DNA of 64,000 nt from Effrenium voratum (lineage: Eukaryota > Sar > Dinophyceae > Suessiales > Symbiodiniaceae): NCBI GenBank assembly GCA_963377175.1, contig CAUJNA010003323.1, forward strand, positions 442,938-506,937, in the 5' to 3' direction. The position numbers and the translations under genes are program-made. This document shows, one piece after another, positions 37,289 to 48,010 of this stretch; positions within the stretch are counted from its first letter, which is position 1, and each line of letters opens with the position of its first letter. The notes under the pieces are model-generated. The model saw only the letters and a program-made list of their open reading frames with translations. It was not told the origin of the DNA and did not search any database.

Positions 37289-37660
37289 GTTCCTTGAACA
37301 GAACATTCGCCTTCGAGCCCATGTTTGTGGACTAAAGGATACTAGTTTTCTGCTCAAAGCACCCCGAACCCCATTCCACCATGTGGGCCCTTCTATTGGT
37401 GTAGCGGCCGAGGTTTTTTTTTTTGTGAAAATAAGGAGCCCCGCAGAAATGCTTGCTTTCCTTCGCTACATGTCCGCCTCTGCATGTGCGGGGGTCGGGC
37501 AACGCAAGTGAGCGTGGCATTCCAGTTTTTGGTTTCCCGTTTCCCCTCAAACCAATTTAAAGGGGCTCTTTTTCTTGTGACACTTCGGGTCTATTCTCGA
37601 ACCACTTTCCTTCATGGCATTGGTGTTTGGGGGTTTTGGCTTAGACTCTAAGTCTCCATG

Positions 37661-37758
37661 GCCCCTACCCCCCCACAACCCCACAACCCTCGCAACCCCC
37701 CCACAACCCCCACAACTCCCACAACCCTCACAACCCCCGCAATCTCCACCCCCCCTTT
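37661..37758. repeat. C-rich (CCCCACAA)n tract before an exon
   Basis: About 100 bases of CCC(C)ACAAC variants ending eight bases before the acceptor of the exon at 37766. It may double as an unusually long polypyrimidine tract. Confidence 0.85.
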
Positions 37759-37765
37759 TCGGGAG

Positions 37766-37903
37766 GCGAAGAATGCGCGGGGCGTGGCGAACATCTTCTG
37801 GGCCGCTGCGAAGCTTCGGGCGCTGCGACCGCAGCTGGCGCCGCTGCAACCTGCGCTGATGGCTGCAGCCAGAAAGGCGGCGCCCCACATGGACGCCCAG
37901 CAG
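37766..37903 (+). CDS. OPR-repeat gene, exon (one repeat)
   Basis: Bounded by GGGAG|G and CAG|GTGAGC; 138 bases, exactly 46 codons in phase 0. It carries GVANIFWAAAKL and ends HMDAQQ. Joining it to the next exon restores the 11-residue repeat core M-x-A-Q-x-V-A-N-x-x-W without gain or loss, which fixes both splice sites. Confidence 0.8.
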
Positions 37904-38041
37904 GTGAGCCGCAATCAACACCCGGGTACATGAAGGTTAGTAAGGGGGCAATCCCAGCCATAAATAGCTGTGGCCGCCTTTCTAATTCTGTACATGGTTC
38001 TGGGTTCACCATTTTTGTAGCAGGTTTTGATTGTGACTCAG
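37904..38041 (+). mobile_element. Introner-like element, family 2 copy 1 (138 bp, inverted ends)
   Basis: Starts exactly at the GT of a splice donor (CAG|GTGAGCC...) and ends ...GACTCAG. The ends are inverted repeats: TGAGCCGCAATCAACACC and the reverse complement of GGTTTTGATTGTGACTCA match at 15 of 18. A second, diverged copy of nearly the same length is at 41965-42101. It fills the first part of the 301-bp intron 37904-38204. Confidence 0.75.
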
Positions 38042-38204
38042 GTGACGTCGGAAGCCAAAAGAACGGGGTCACCGAGAACACGGAGCCGAACAACGAGTTG
38101 TTGTTTCAACAGGTTCCTGGCAAAAGGATTGATTTGTTCTTTTTTTGGGGTTTTCCATGGCTTGCAGTGGAGGCTAGGGCAGGTTCTGGGTTTGGGCTTG
38201 TCAG

Positions 38205-38295
38205 GTGGCCAACACCATCTGGGGCACAGCGGAGCTGCTAGAGACGGAGGGCGACCGGGAAGCCTTGTTGCTGGCTCTGGCGGAAAGGGCGGAAC
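38205..38295 (+). CDS. OPR-repeat gene, exon (one repeat)
   Basis: Acceptor GTCAG|G, starts VANTIWGTAELL. The best end is before GAGTCT, a GA-type donor, giving a 91-base exon ending in phase 1. The following intron, 38296-38388, is 93 bases, so it stays open in frame and masquerades as coding; its 31 residues do not fit the repeat. Confidence 0.7.
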
Positions 38296-38388
38296 GAGTC
38301 TTGCCAACCATACCCTCACATTTTGAGACATTCAGAGTTTGGAGGATTTATGACATCCCGCTAAAAATTCAGGTATCGACGAACCAAG

Positions 38389-39509
38389 GAGTGAGACCCC
38401 AGATGACTGCGCAAGCCGTTGCGAACATCTTTTGGGCCACGGCGAAGTTGTCTAAGTCTGGGGGTGGCAGCCTTGTGGCAGTGCTTCCAACTTTGGCCAC
38501 GAGGGCCGAGGAGGTGAGGTCTGACATGAACGCGCAGCATGTCGCCAACATCATTTGGGCCATAGCGAAGCTGTCGAGTTCTGATAGCTCCGCATTCGCC
38601 TTGCTGCCGGCTCTGGTCGAGAGAGTTCAGGAGGTACGGTCGCAGCTGACCGCTCAAGGCGTGGCGAACGTCATTTGGGCCACCGCGAAGCTGTCGGATG
38701 TGGGGGAGAACTCCCTACTGGCCTCGCTGCCCATGTTGGCCGCCAGGATCCATGATGTAAGAGCTCAGCTGCATGCACAGGGGGTATCGAACATCATTTG
38801 GGCAACGGCAAAGCTGTCAGATCTGGGGGATTCCTCCTTGCTTGCCGTGCTGCCAACTTTGGGCAAGAGGATGCAAGAAGTTCTGCCTCAGATGAATGCG
38901 AGAGACTTCGCCAACATTTTCTGGGCCATGGCCACACTGTCGGAGTCTGGAGAGAGGACGCTGCTGGCATTGCTGCCATCTTTGGTTGGGCCATCCCAAG
39001 ACGTGCTGTCACAACTGCCCCCCCAAGGGTTGTCAAATGTGATTTGGGCCGCTGCCAAGCTGTCGGATCATGGCGAAGACTCTCTCGTTACTTTGCTGCC
39101 TGCCCTGGTGAAGAGGGCGCAGGAAGTCAGCTCGGAGATGTCTGCCCAAGCTGCCGCCAACATCATTTGGGCCGCGGGCAAGCTGGCCGAGTCGGGAGAC
39201 AGCTCCCTCGTGGCCTTACTGCCAACATTGGCAGCCAGAGTCAAGCAGCTGAGCCCGCAGATGACCGCGCAGGGCAGTGCCAACATCATCTGGGCTGCAG
39301 CCAAGCTGGCGGAGTTGGATCGCTCCCTCCTGGCCTCGTTGCCCAGTTTGGTCGGCAGAGTGCAGGAAGTGAAGACCGAGCTCGATGCGCAGCTCGTGGC
39401 CAACATCCTTTGGGCCGCGGCCTGTCTGTCGGAGCTGGGGAACTCCGCGTTGCTCCCCGCGCTGCCGACCTTGGAGAAGAGAGCGGTGGAATTGCAGTCC
39501 CAGATGAAT
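38389..39509 (+). CDS. OPR-repeat gene, main exon with nine repeats
   Basis: A run of nine 38-40 residue repeats. Each has a core like MTAQAVANIFWATAKLSKSG followed by a Leu-rich helix (SLLALLPTL) and R-x-x-E-V. This is the organisation of octotricopeptide (OPR) proteins, helical-hairpin RNA-binding factors that act on chloroplast or mitochondrial transcripts in algae. The acceptor is CAAG|G. The end before GC at 39510 is preferred because the join MN|AQDVSNIIW restores the repeat length; the ORF runs on to 39557 without making sense. Neighbouring repeats are strongly similar at DNA level, suggesting recent tandem duplication. No RAP domain was found, although 3' exons may be missing. Confidence 0.85.
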
Positions 39510-39652
39510 GCGCCTCAGTCCAAAAGCGTCCCTTTGTCCTTTTGCTATTCCCTTTAGGATCCCATCAAGCAACCGTCCCTCTCCCGGAAAACCCCATCCA
39601 AAGCCGGGGGAAAAAACACAGAAATCATCCGCAACCGAGTGGTCTGGGCGAG

Positions 39653-39757
39653 GCGCAGGATGTGTCGAACATCATTTGGGCCACGGCCAAGCTGTGCGAC
39701 TCCGCCGAAGCCGGCGGCTTTCTGCGCGCGTTGCCGATCTTGGCGGGCAGGGCCAAG
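39653..39757 (+). CDS. OPR-repeat gene, exon (one repeat)
   Basis: Acceptor GCGAG|G, 105 bases, phase 0. Core AQDVSNIIWATAKL, ends LAGRAK before a GA-type donor (AAG|GACG). Joining to the exon at 40230 gives RAK|EVRDM, in perfect repeat register. Confidence 0.75.
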
Positions 39758-40229
39758 GACGTTTTTTTTTCTTTTAACGCCGCACGTGTCACAGATGCCG
39801 AAGAAAGGGAGGAGAGTCACAACTTCCTCACTTGTTCTTTAGAGGTTGTTTGTGTTGGTCCTGGGGCATGCATTTTTCGGACATCCAGAGACTGCTCGAC
39901 GCTTCCGGTGACAGGCCAATATAAACCATGCCGCAACTTATACCGGAACATGGGGTGCTAGTACCACTTGGTGACTTGGTGTCCACCTCTTCACGCTGGC
40001 GTGCCTATGCCCAGTGTCAAAACCGCCGAACTCCATCAATCTGCAGAGAGCAAGTTGCAGAACAAGACAATACAACACCCCAAGCAACAAACACACGCAA
40101 CATAACACAAGCTTTCAACCTGTAGAGAAAGTGAGATCCAGACAAGGCCTAAACAACATACAACAAGAGACAAACACGCAAACCCTTCACCCTGCCCCAC
40201 CTCCGCACTTTCTCCCAGCCCCGCGCAAG

Positions 40230-40302
40230 GAGGTCCGTGACATGAGGGCGCGGCATGTGGCGAACATCCTGTGGGCCAGCACACGGCTGAGCTCTCGGAA
40301 CC
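40230..40302 (+). CDS. OPR-repeat gene, exon (one repeat, 3' end uncertain)
   Basis: Acceptor GCAAG|G, begins EVRDMRARHVANILWASTRL. The donor is not clear; the frame loses the repeat pattern after SSRNPC. The upstream intron (39758-40229) is A/C-rich, with many CAACA-type runs. Confidence 0.65.
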
Positions 40303-41326
40303 CCTGCGGCCACTTTGGCCTGGAGCTCCAATCATCGACTCCCTTGACTTACCTCTTGACCTTGTTTCCCCCTTTTTGTGGGTGGGTTTTTTTGGCCTGA
40401 ACTGGGTATTCTTTCAAGGGGAAAGGACACTTTTTGCAGGGGGGCCTAAGTCTGGTCAAGAGTTGACTGGGCGCTGGTTGCATTTGGGTCTGTAGGCTCG
40501 GTACCCTTTTCGGGGTAATTTTCTCCAAGGCCAAGCACAAGCAATCCGTTGCCATTTTGTTGTTGCCAAAAAAAGAAAACGCCAGGGAAATTTTGAGGAT
40601 GTGTTCCCCATATTAGAGTTTCGGGTTTCCCTCCCAAAAAGGGATCAAAGGGGTCACATGGGTCCCTCCAAACATGGCAGTTGCGGTGGAATCCAGCAAC
40701 TTTGGAAGGGAATTGCAGCCACCTCTGGCAGACTTAGGAACGATTCCCTAAATGTTGCAAGAATTGTGCAAGTAAGAGACAGGGGAAAGCCATTGACTTA
40801 CATTATGGTTATTAGTTAATGGACTTGCAGCATGTAGGGACTCCACCGTAGGATGCATGCTATTTTTGTTCAGGTGACAGGACAAATCACAAAGAATAGG
40901 CTATACTTGGGTGTTTCCTAAAACAGGGGATGCGGAAAGATGGGAGGATTTCCTCTTGGTTTTCCCTTTAACTACCCTCAAAGGGCCCTTGCAGGGTTGA
41001 ACAATTTGAATTGGTGCCACCTGCGAGAGGACCCAGTCTTCCCGGACCCCCGAGCACCCCCCCCGTCAGGTTGCATGTTTCTGAGAGTGCACCTAGTTTT
41101 GATGCCGGCAACACCTGATTCTTCATTGAGTCATCCCCCCTCAGTTTCAACGTGTTCCTTGAATGTGTGCTGAACTGAGGAATCTCTCAGAATGCTCGGT
41201 TCCATGTTCACCTCTTTCCAACTTTCCAAGAAAGGCCCTTGAGTTCTTCTGGCCTTTCTTGAAGAGGACCCCCTCTTGCCGTGCCGGCTGAAGTCCCCGT
41301 CGCCTTCGTCATTTCGCCGAGGCTCG

Positions 41327-41415
41327 GATCAGATCTTGTCTTGGGCCACCGGGCAGCTGTCGGAGCTCGAGAGCATCGCGGACTTGCTGGCCGTGAGCCG
41401 GGCCCCGAAGCCAAG
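41327..41415 (+). CDS. OPR-repeat gene, probable further exon
   Basis: DQILSWATGQLSELESIADL resembles a diverged repeat. Boundaries were not established. Another exon-like patch (VSPSDEAAPEAGSLLRMGR) follows CAG at 41642. The gene may continue to 44581-44675, where QAEMCADLPELEAPGQDL follows TTCCAG. Confidence 0.4.
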
Positions 41416-41964
41416 CAAAGCGAAGCCGGGCTTTGGAGCAAAAAGTTCCCGACGAGCGCCGTTTTCGAACGACACACCCAGAAGTTGCTGGCTGGAGAAG
41501 CAGTCTGCGCTTGTGGCGGGACCCAACCAAGGAATGTAAGATAAAAGCTTCTGGAAACCTCAAGGAAACGAGGGGTGCTTGGTGAATTTCGCAGGGGAAC
41601 TTCCTCTCTCGTGCAAGAAGCCGCGGATCTTTTCACGGACAGGTGTCACCGAGCGATGAGGCGGCGCCGGAGGCTGGCTCCCTTTTGCGCATGGGAAGGG
41701 CGATAGGCCCATCCGGGCGTTTTCACGTTCGGGAAGAGGTTGCTGTGGACCTGACTATTGAGTTGGTTGGGTTTCTTTGTTCCCTTGCCTCACTGGGCAA
41801 CGAGGAAGCCGCGGGGGGCAGCTGGACTTGAGAAATGAGCTCCAAAGCAAAGTGCCGGTTGATGCTTGGGTATGTGCATGGGTGCACGGTCAATATTCAG
41901 GAGGCAAGCATGATCACAACCAAAGACACAGACACAAACAAAAGCAACAACAGCCAGTGATCAG

Positions 41965-42101
41965 TTGAGCCACAATCAAAACCCGGGTGGATAAAGATTA
42001 GTAAGGGATGCTCCCAGCCAGACATAGATGCGGCCGTCTTTTAATTTCCTTAGATGGATTTGGGTAGACCAATTTAACACCAGGTTTTGATTATGACTCA
42101 G
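41965..42101 (+). mobile_element. Introner-like element, family 2 copy 2 (137 bp, inverted ends)
   Basis: Preceded by CAG (41962-41964) and ends GACTCAG, like copy 1. TGAGCCACAATCAAAACC and the reverse complement of GGTTTTGATTATGACTCA match at 15 of 18. The shared interior includes ATTAGTAAGGG or GTTAGTAAGGG, CCCAGCCA and GCGGCCG or GTGGCCG. The first base is T rather than G, so the GT donor is lost here. Whether this copy sits in an intron is unknown. Confidence 0.75.
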
Positions 42102-45100
42102 CTGCTTGTGTCCCCCAATGGCTGATTGTATATTCGTATCTTGGTGTGCTGAGTTGTCTTTTATTTGTAATTGACAACGGGGGAGCATTAACTGTTACTC
42201 AGGTGAAACACATTCTTCGCATTTCCGGTATGGTCAATCTGGAGAAACCACAAACTTAAAATCTCTCCAACTTGCCCATGATGGTGGGAAAGGTCTTATG
42301 TTTTGACCGTGACTCAAGTGTCAAACAGGATCCCCTTTTCACCCGATTTGGTATGTATCAAAAACTGCCTTTCTCAACGTGAAGCAGCAAACCAACGCTA
42401 CACCAACCATTCGGATGATTCCCGGTTTTGACATTTGCAATAGTGTTTGATGGATTGCGGCAGTCGCCCGTGATTACTGTTGAAATCCACGTCCAAAATC
42501 AGAAGCTGTTGTCAAGGTCAATTGGGTTGGTTGAACCGTCTCCAAATTTGCCGAAGGGATTCCTATGACAGTAATACTATAGCGAGATTTTTTTTTGCCA
42601 CACAGACATACCCAAGCCATTTCGCCGACACGGGCTAGATGTCTGTGCAAAGGGTGGATACGAAGTGACCGTCTAGCCCTGGAGTTTCAATCCATGAGCC
42701 TAAGCCGTGGGCTCAAGTAGTTCTGACGCAGCCGGCTGGAGCTCATTTGTGTTGTCTTTCCGGGAAAGGGGAGAGGCAAAGGATGACAAGTCGAGTTTTT
42801 GGTAAAAGGAGGGCTGCCACTTTCCAAGGGCGGATGTCCATTTCTCCCGCTTGAAAAAGTAAGCAAGTCAATCTATATGCACATATACGCACACAGTATA
42901 TCTATCAGGAGTTCCCACGTCAGGCTTCGGCTAGTGGCAAGCCTGTCACTTTGCCACTCCTTGGGCAGGCCATCGCTGTTCCTTCAGAGGCGCAGCACTT
43001 GGGGCGTGGAATCAAGCAGGGCTCACAATGTGTATCCTTCGAATATAGTGGGTATGAATCCAGATGTCAGTTTGGGCATCAAACAGTCATTCGCAACTTT
43101 TTGTTTTGTGAAACAGCAATTTGCAGCCTTTCTAATTTGTAGGTTTTCCAGTAGTTGGCTTCTAGGAGAGTCAGTTCGCAGCCGGTCACGAACTGCCAAG
43201 CACCAATCAAGCACCAACCAAGCACCAACCAAGCCAGCAGCACATTGATAAAGAACAGTTTGCCTAAGGCCAGGGCCAATCAATTAACATCTCTTTCCAT
43301 GGACTTTACCCAGTCGCTCAGCTTGTCTCTTCTGGAGCCTTGCGGTTCTTTCTGTTTAGCCCCTGGCATTGAAGGCGTGGGATCCCCAATAGCCCTGTAC
43401 AAAATGGGAACTCTGAGCCTGGCATAGAACCTACAACACATGGTACGTTCTTTTGCCTTGAGACCCTCTGCCCCTTGGGCTTATCTTTTGCAACGGACAC
43501 CTGAAAGACTGGCTGGTGCTCGGAGGTTTCCCATGTGCTTTGCTTGCCCCTTGGGAAAATGGCCTGTCAGTTGCTCGCAACCACAAAACCAAGCACAAGC
43601 AAGCAAGCAGAATCCGATCACGAGGAACCGATAAGCTGTATCACCATCAACAAAGGAGATATGCATGTGCAATTAATGATGCTCATGCACGATAGCAAGA
43701 GGTACTGCTCTTCTCTCTTGGATCTTGGAAGAGTCTCACTGTCTTACGTTTTCTTCATTCAGTTTGCATCTTCTCAGGGTAGGATCTCACTTCAACTTTG
43801 CGGACCTTTTGGATTAGCAGGGAACACACAACTCCATCTTGCTTCAGTCCGGAAGAGGTGCCTTTGCGCCGGGCTCTGGAAGGCTGTTGTTTTCTTAGTT
43901 TGTCTGTATGCCGATTGCATGATTGGATTGGCTTGTCCGAAACAGAGGCTTCACTCTTTGAGAGTAGGCTTCCTGCCGGTGGGCATCACAGTACCTAGTT
44001 TGTGGGTCGTTTGGGTGATGGCGTGTGAGCAACGTCAAAAACTCCTGTATTGCCTGGTTCAATATGGATTATAGTAATCCCTATAAAATCTGTAGAGCCG
44101 TGTTGAGTGCACTGCTTGCATGACTCACAACTGTCCACCAAAGGGTCCCCATCAACATTGAGACCCAAGAAAAACCACCACCTGCATTTGGACTGATCCG
44201 AAGTCTAAGTCAGCTTCCTCTGGCGGTTTGGATTGGGGACTGGGGAGCCCTTAAACCACCAAACCGGGGCTCCAAACCACCAATCGGAGGGAAGCTGAAG
44301 GGGACGCTTCAAAAAGGGCTCCTGCCGACCTCCCATTGGCAACTTGGAAGCGGGCAGAGTAAACGCTGGACAGGGCTTCGTCAAGAGGGTCGACAGGCTG
44401 TGAGCAGTTTCCCCCCCCTCATGACGCCACTTAGAGTGAACTTTGCAACCACATTTTTCGGGTATTGGTTTTTAGATTTCCCCCAGTGGACACTTTGCTT
44501 GTGTTTGTTGTCCGAAACAACATCAAAACGGAGCAACCGCAACTCGCATCCATCGCCCCTCATCGCCCCCCCTCCTTCCAGCGCCAGGCTGAGATGTGTG
44601 CGGACCTGCCGGAGCTAGAGGCTCCGGGGCAGGATCTGTCCGGATGCTGGGACGTGGGGAGACCATCCCCGCATGCTCAGGTTTGTCATGGGCACTCCCG
44701 ACTGCTGTGTTGGTGATGGGATGTTGCACAAAAGAACCGGAGTGATGATGCAAGCGCCAGCTCCTCATCTCAAACAGTGAGCAAGTGCGCCATGCTGATC
44801 AACCATCACCCTCCCAAAAGGGGGCCCAAAAGGGCGTGTCGGTTCTGTTTCTTTCTTTTTTTCTTTCACATGACCACTGAGCGAAGCCTGGAGGCTCAAT
44901 GCCGGATTTTGAGTATGGCTCACTTGTGAGAAACTGGGGTTGACCCCTGACAAAAGATGACTGTTTGCTCAAAGGCACACCAAGGACAAGATGTCAGGAT
45001 CTCGTTTGTGATTTGGGCACAATGCTCGTTCAGGAGTGAGGCATCTCAATCTTTTTGAAAATTTTTATTTGGAGGACCGGGCTCTGGGCACCCAATTGAT

Positions 45101-46860
45101 TAAACACGGTTAATATCCAGGATATATTTTGTTCCCCTGTTGGTTTAAAAGGAATCTATCACAAGTGTAACATTTCCATTTTGTTCAGGGACCTAAGCAA
45201 ATGGATGTCCACTGGTATTGAAACATCGTCGAGGCTTCCCTGCCAGGTTTCCCGAGGCTTCTGACTCACAGCGGGGGTGCTAAATGACCCATGCTGATCT
45301 TGCCCCAAATGAAGCTAGGCATGGATATTCGCATTTTTCCGGACCAGTAAAAACCATGTATTTCACCCCCTTGTTCTTTTTTTTGCCACACCCCACAGGT
45401 GTCTTTGGCAAATGCCGTTTCTCTCTTGAGCGGTGTGACGCAGGTCGCTATGTCAGGATGTATTGATACTACTATCAATACTCGCCTAGGATGTAGGGTT
45501 AAAGATTTCCAGAAGCCGACCCTGGAATGACGTATTGGTTCTATTGATGACCCCCGCTTCGTGTGGACATAGATGTGGCAGATGTGATTTATGTCAGATA
45601 TATGTTCAAAGTCTAAAAACGGCAGATACTCTTTGGACCCCATAAGTAGCAAGTACAAGTGGTGTCTGTCAGGGGCGTATACGGGTCGCTGGTGGTTTGT
45701 GGTTCGGCAAAAGATGATTTGTTCATCCTTATTGCAGCCTAGCAGTCCTTGTACATCCCCCTTTTACACCCTCCCTTGTACAAGGTTTTGCATGCCGGCT
45801 TGCTGATCTCTTCCCAAAAAGACATACACGCACATCAAGTGGGTTGGGAAGGAGATCATTCACTCTACCATGCATATGAACTTTAAGAGCCTTTTGCTTT
45901 AGTTTTGCTTTTGCCCCTTTTTTGGTATTCTTTTTGGGCCTAAAAGCCTCAGGAACCGGCACGAGCAACAGACGCAGGTGCCTGAGCCGCGGCCGGGCCG
46001 CAACATGGCCAGCGCGCCAAGGTTTGCTCGAGGTAGATGGGATGGATGGACGAATTCCGGAAAGCGCATCAGATGGGATGGCCGAAACACGCGGGAGAAA
46101 CGAACCGGCGACCTTGGATCATTTGCCCATGCTGTCCTCGGGAGTGTTCTGAAAGCCACAGGTCTAGGAACACACAGGCCAATCAAACAACGAGCACTCA
46201 AGCAAGCGCAAGCGGGCATTGCCGTTCCATCGAGTCAAATATCACACGACATGTTCTTGGCCTTAGTTGTTCATCTATTACCTAGGCTCAAGAGCCGAGC
46301 AACTTTCCAGCGCTCTGTGAGGGGAAGCCCCTGGAAAAAGGCTAGATGAAGAAGAAGCGTTTGTGAGCCGCCCTTTTTGACGGCTCCTTTTGGAGTCGTG
46401 TGGAGTGTTTCAAGTAACGAGCAAGACTGGGAAGTTGACACATCCCCAAGTGCCTACGAGAGGAACTTATCACCAAGCTTCTGGAGGGGTCGTTTCCTTG
46501 TGTCTCGAGCCAGTGCGAGTCAAACCAGAAAGGCCGTTTGGTGAATTTTGGCGTTCCTTGTTTACTTGTACGGAAGGACATGGTTTTGCTTCCAAAGGAT
46601 TTTCGTAGCCAGGGATTCACTGAACTCCAGGTTCCACTTATCTTGGCTCTGAAGGTTATATGGGTCTGAGATTCAATAGGGAACCACCTCAAACTGGCTG
46701 GTGGACATGAATCCCCAGCTAAGTAATGTCCACCAAAAGGTCGCCAATTAAGAACATCATAGCTAGGCATGTCGGCATGGATGGATTCCACTTCGTAAGT
46801 TATCATCAGGTATGAGTTCAACGAGCCTTCTCTGGACATGAGAAAGGGGCGCTGAGGGCA
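42102..46860. other. Non-coding, sparse features
   Basis: Holds an AGCACCAACCA-type short tandem near 43200-43235, a weak foldback at 44225-44288, and exon-like GC-rich patches at 44581-44675 and 45975-46020. None could be joined. No RNA gene was recognised. Confidence 0.4.
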
Positions 46861-47021
46861 CATATATATATATATATGTACATACAGAATGTAAATATAA
46901 ATATATATATATATATACATACATTTGTATATATATATATATGTATGTATATACAAATCTACATGTGTACATATATATATATATACATATGTACTTAGAC
47001 ACATATATATATATATATATG
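46861..47021. repeat. TA-rich microsatellite cluster
   Basis: Several (TA)n blocks separated by GTACATAC-like spacers. A 373-codon ORF on the - strand across this block is an artefact of TA repeats. Confidence 0.95.
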
Positions 47022-47035
47022 TAATATAGGGTCCC

Positions 47036-47112
47036 GGCCCCAAGGCGCAGAAGGGGTTGGAGAGCTTCCTGAAGAAGGAGCTCACGGAGCCTCGGCGCAC
47101 GAGAAAGATGGA
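47036..47112 (+). CDS. Possible short exon
   Basis: A GC-rich island within TA repeats reads [20 protein letters not shown], a charged helix. No neighbouring exon was found. Confidence 0.25.
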
Positions 47113-47215
47113 TTCGGATGTCTGGAGTTTGTCCTGAGGAATCGGACTCCCTTCCCCCGAGCTGTGGTTTCGTTGGGATTTGTTTAAGGCCATGCAAAAA
47201 GGGCACCCCCCCCAA

Positions 47216-47257
47216 ATATATATATATATATATATATATATGGTCCCCCCCCCCCCA
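47216..47257. repeat. (TA)n followed by a C run
   Basis: TA units to about 47242, then a run of C to about 47257. A similar TA-plus-G-run pair appears near 48977-49012. Confidence 0.95.
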
Positions 47258-47485
47258 TGGACCCTGGTTTGGTGCGGTTCACCTGCATTTTCCAGTGTTT
47301 TATGCTTCTTTTTGCTTCTTGGATTTGTGTCAAAATTGGGGGGAGGGTCGTACATGTATATGATACGCATGCATGCATACAGATGTAATAAAAGCAATGA
47401 CATCAGCACCTGCAATCTGAAAGAGTTTGAATGCATCCAATAATACAAGAACAACTCAGACATTTTTAAAAATTATTAAAAATTA

Positions 47486-47653
47486 TGGGATTCAAGATTC
47501 AAGATTCAAGAATGTGAGAAAGTATTTTCTGGGAATCTTGAATCTTGAATCTTGAATCCCAGAATTTTTAAAAACTATTAAAAATTATGGATTCAAGATG
47601 CAAGATTCAAGAATCTGAGAAAATATTTTCTGGAAATCTTGAATCTTGAATCC
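47486..47653. repeat. Two adjacent foldbacks built from ATTCAAG units
   Basis: Bases 47486-47511 and 47536-47561 are perfect 26-bp inverted repeats around a 24-base loop. A second, slightly imperfect hairpin follows (left arm from 47589, right arm to 47653). Both are flanked by near-identical AT-rich TTTAAAAATTATTAAAAATTAT-like sequence, so the hairpin plus flank has been tandemly duplicated. Confidence 0.9.
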
Positions 47654-47742
47654 CATAATTTAAAAAGTTTAAAAATTCCAGGGTTGTCCCAATACTCTCG
47701 GTGTTCAATAAGATTCTCGGAAAAGTTTTCCGTGAAATAGTT

Positions 47743-48010
47743 CAATCCAGTGGTAACGGATGTTCGAGGTGATAGAACAACTTGAACATTTTAGGGGTTG
47801 ACCAGGATGGATGATTCTCAGGAAAGTGGTGGTTTGTGGGCTCCTCAATATTGAATCCCCAATCCAGTGGTAAAGCACTTTCAAGTGTTAGAAGAACTTG
47901 AATGCTATTTGGGTTTGGCCAGGATTGACAATTCTCAGGAAAGTGTTCTGTGTAATCTTCAATATTGAATCTTCCATCCGATAGTAGCAAAGTTTCAAGT
48001 GCTTAGCGAT
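47743..48010. repeat. Degenerate tandem repeat, about 115-bp unit
   Basis: CAATCCAGTGGTAA at 47743 recurs at 47860 and, diverged, near 47973. Each unit also has AGAACTTGAA-like, GACCAGGAT-like, ATTCTCAGGAAAGTG and TCAATATTGAAT blocks. Confidence 0.75.

Noticed and set aside
42632..42690. tRNA-like fold (GGGCTAGA/TCTAGCCC with a T-loop-like GAGTTTCAATCC)
   Set aside because: No acceptor, D and anticodon arms can be placed together and the A box is missing.
46342..47463. 373-codon - strand ORF
   Set aside because: Most of it translates TA and ATG-like microsatellite sequence into Tyr/Ile repeats; no domain and no splice context.
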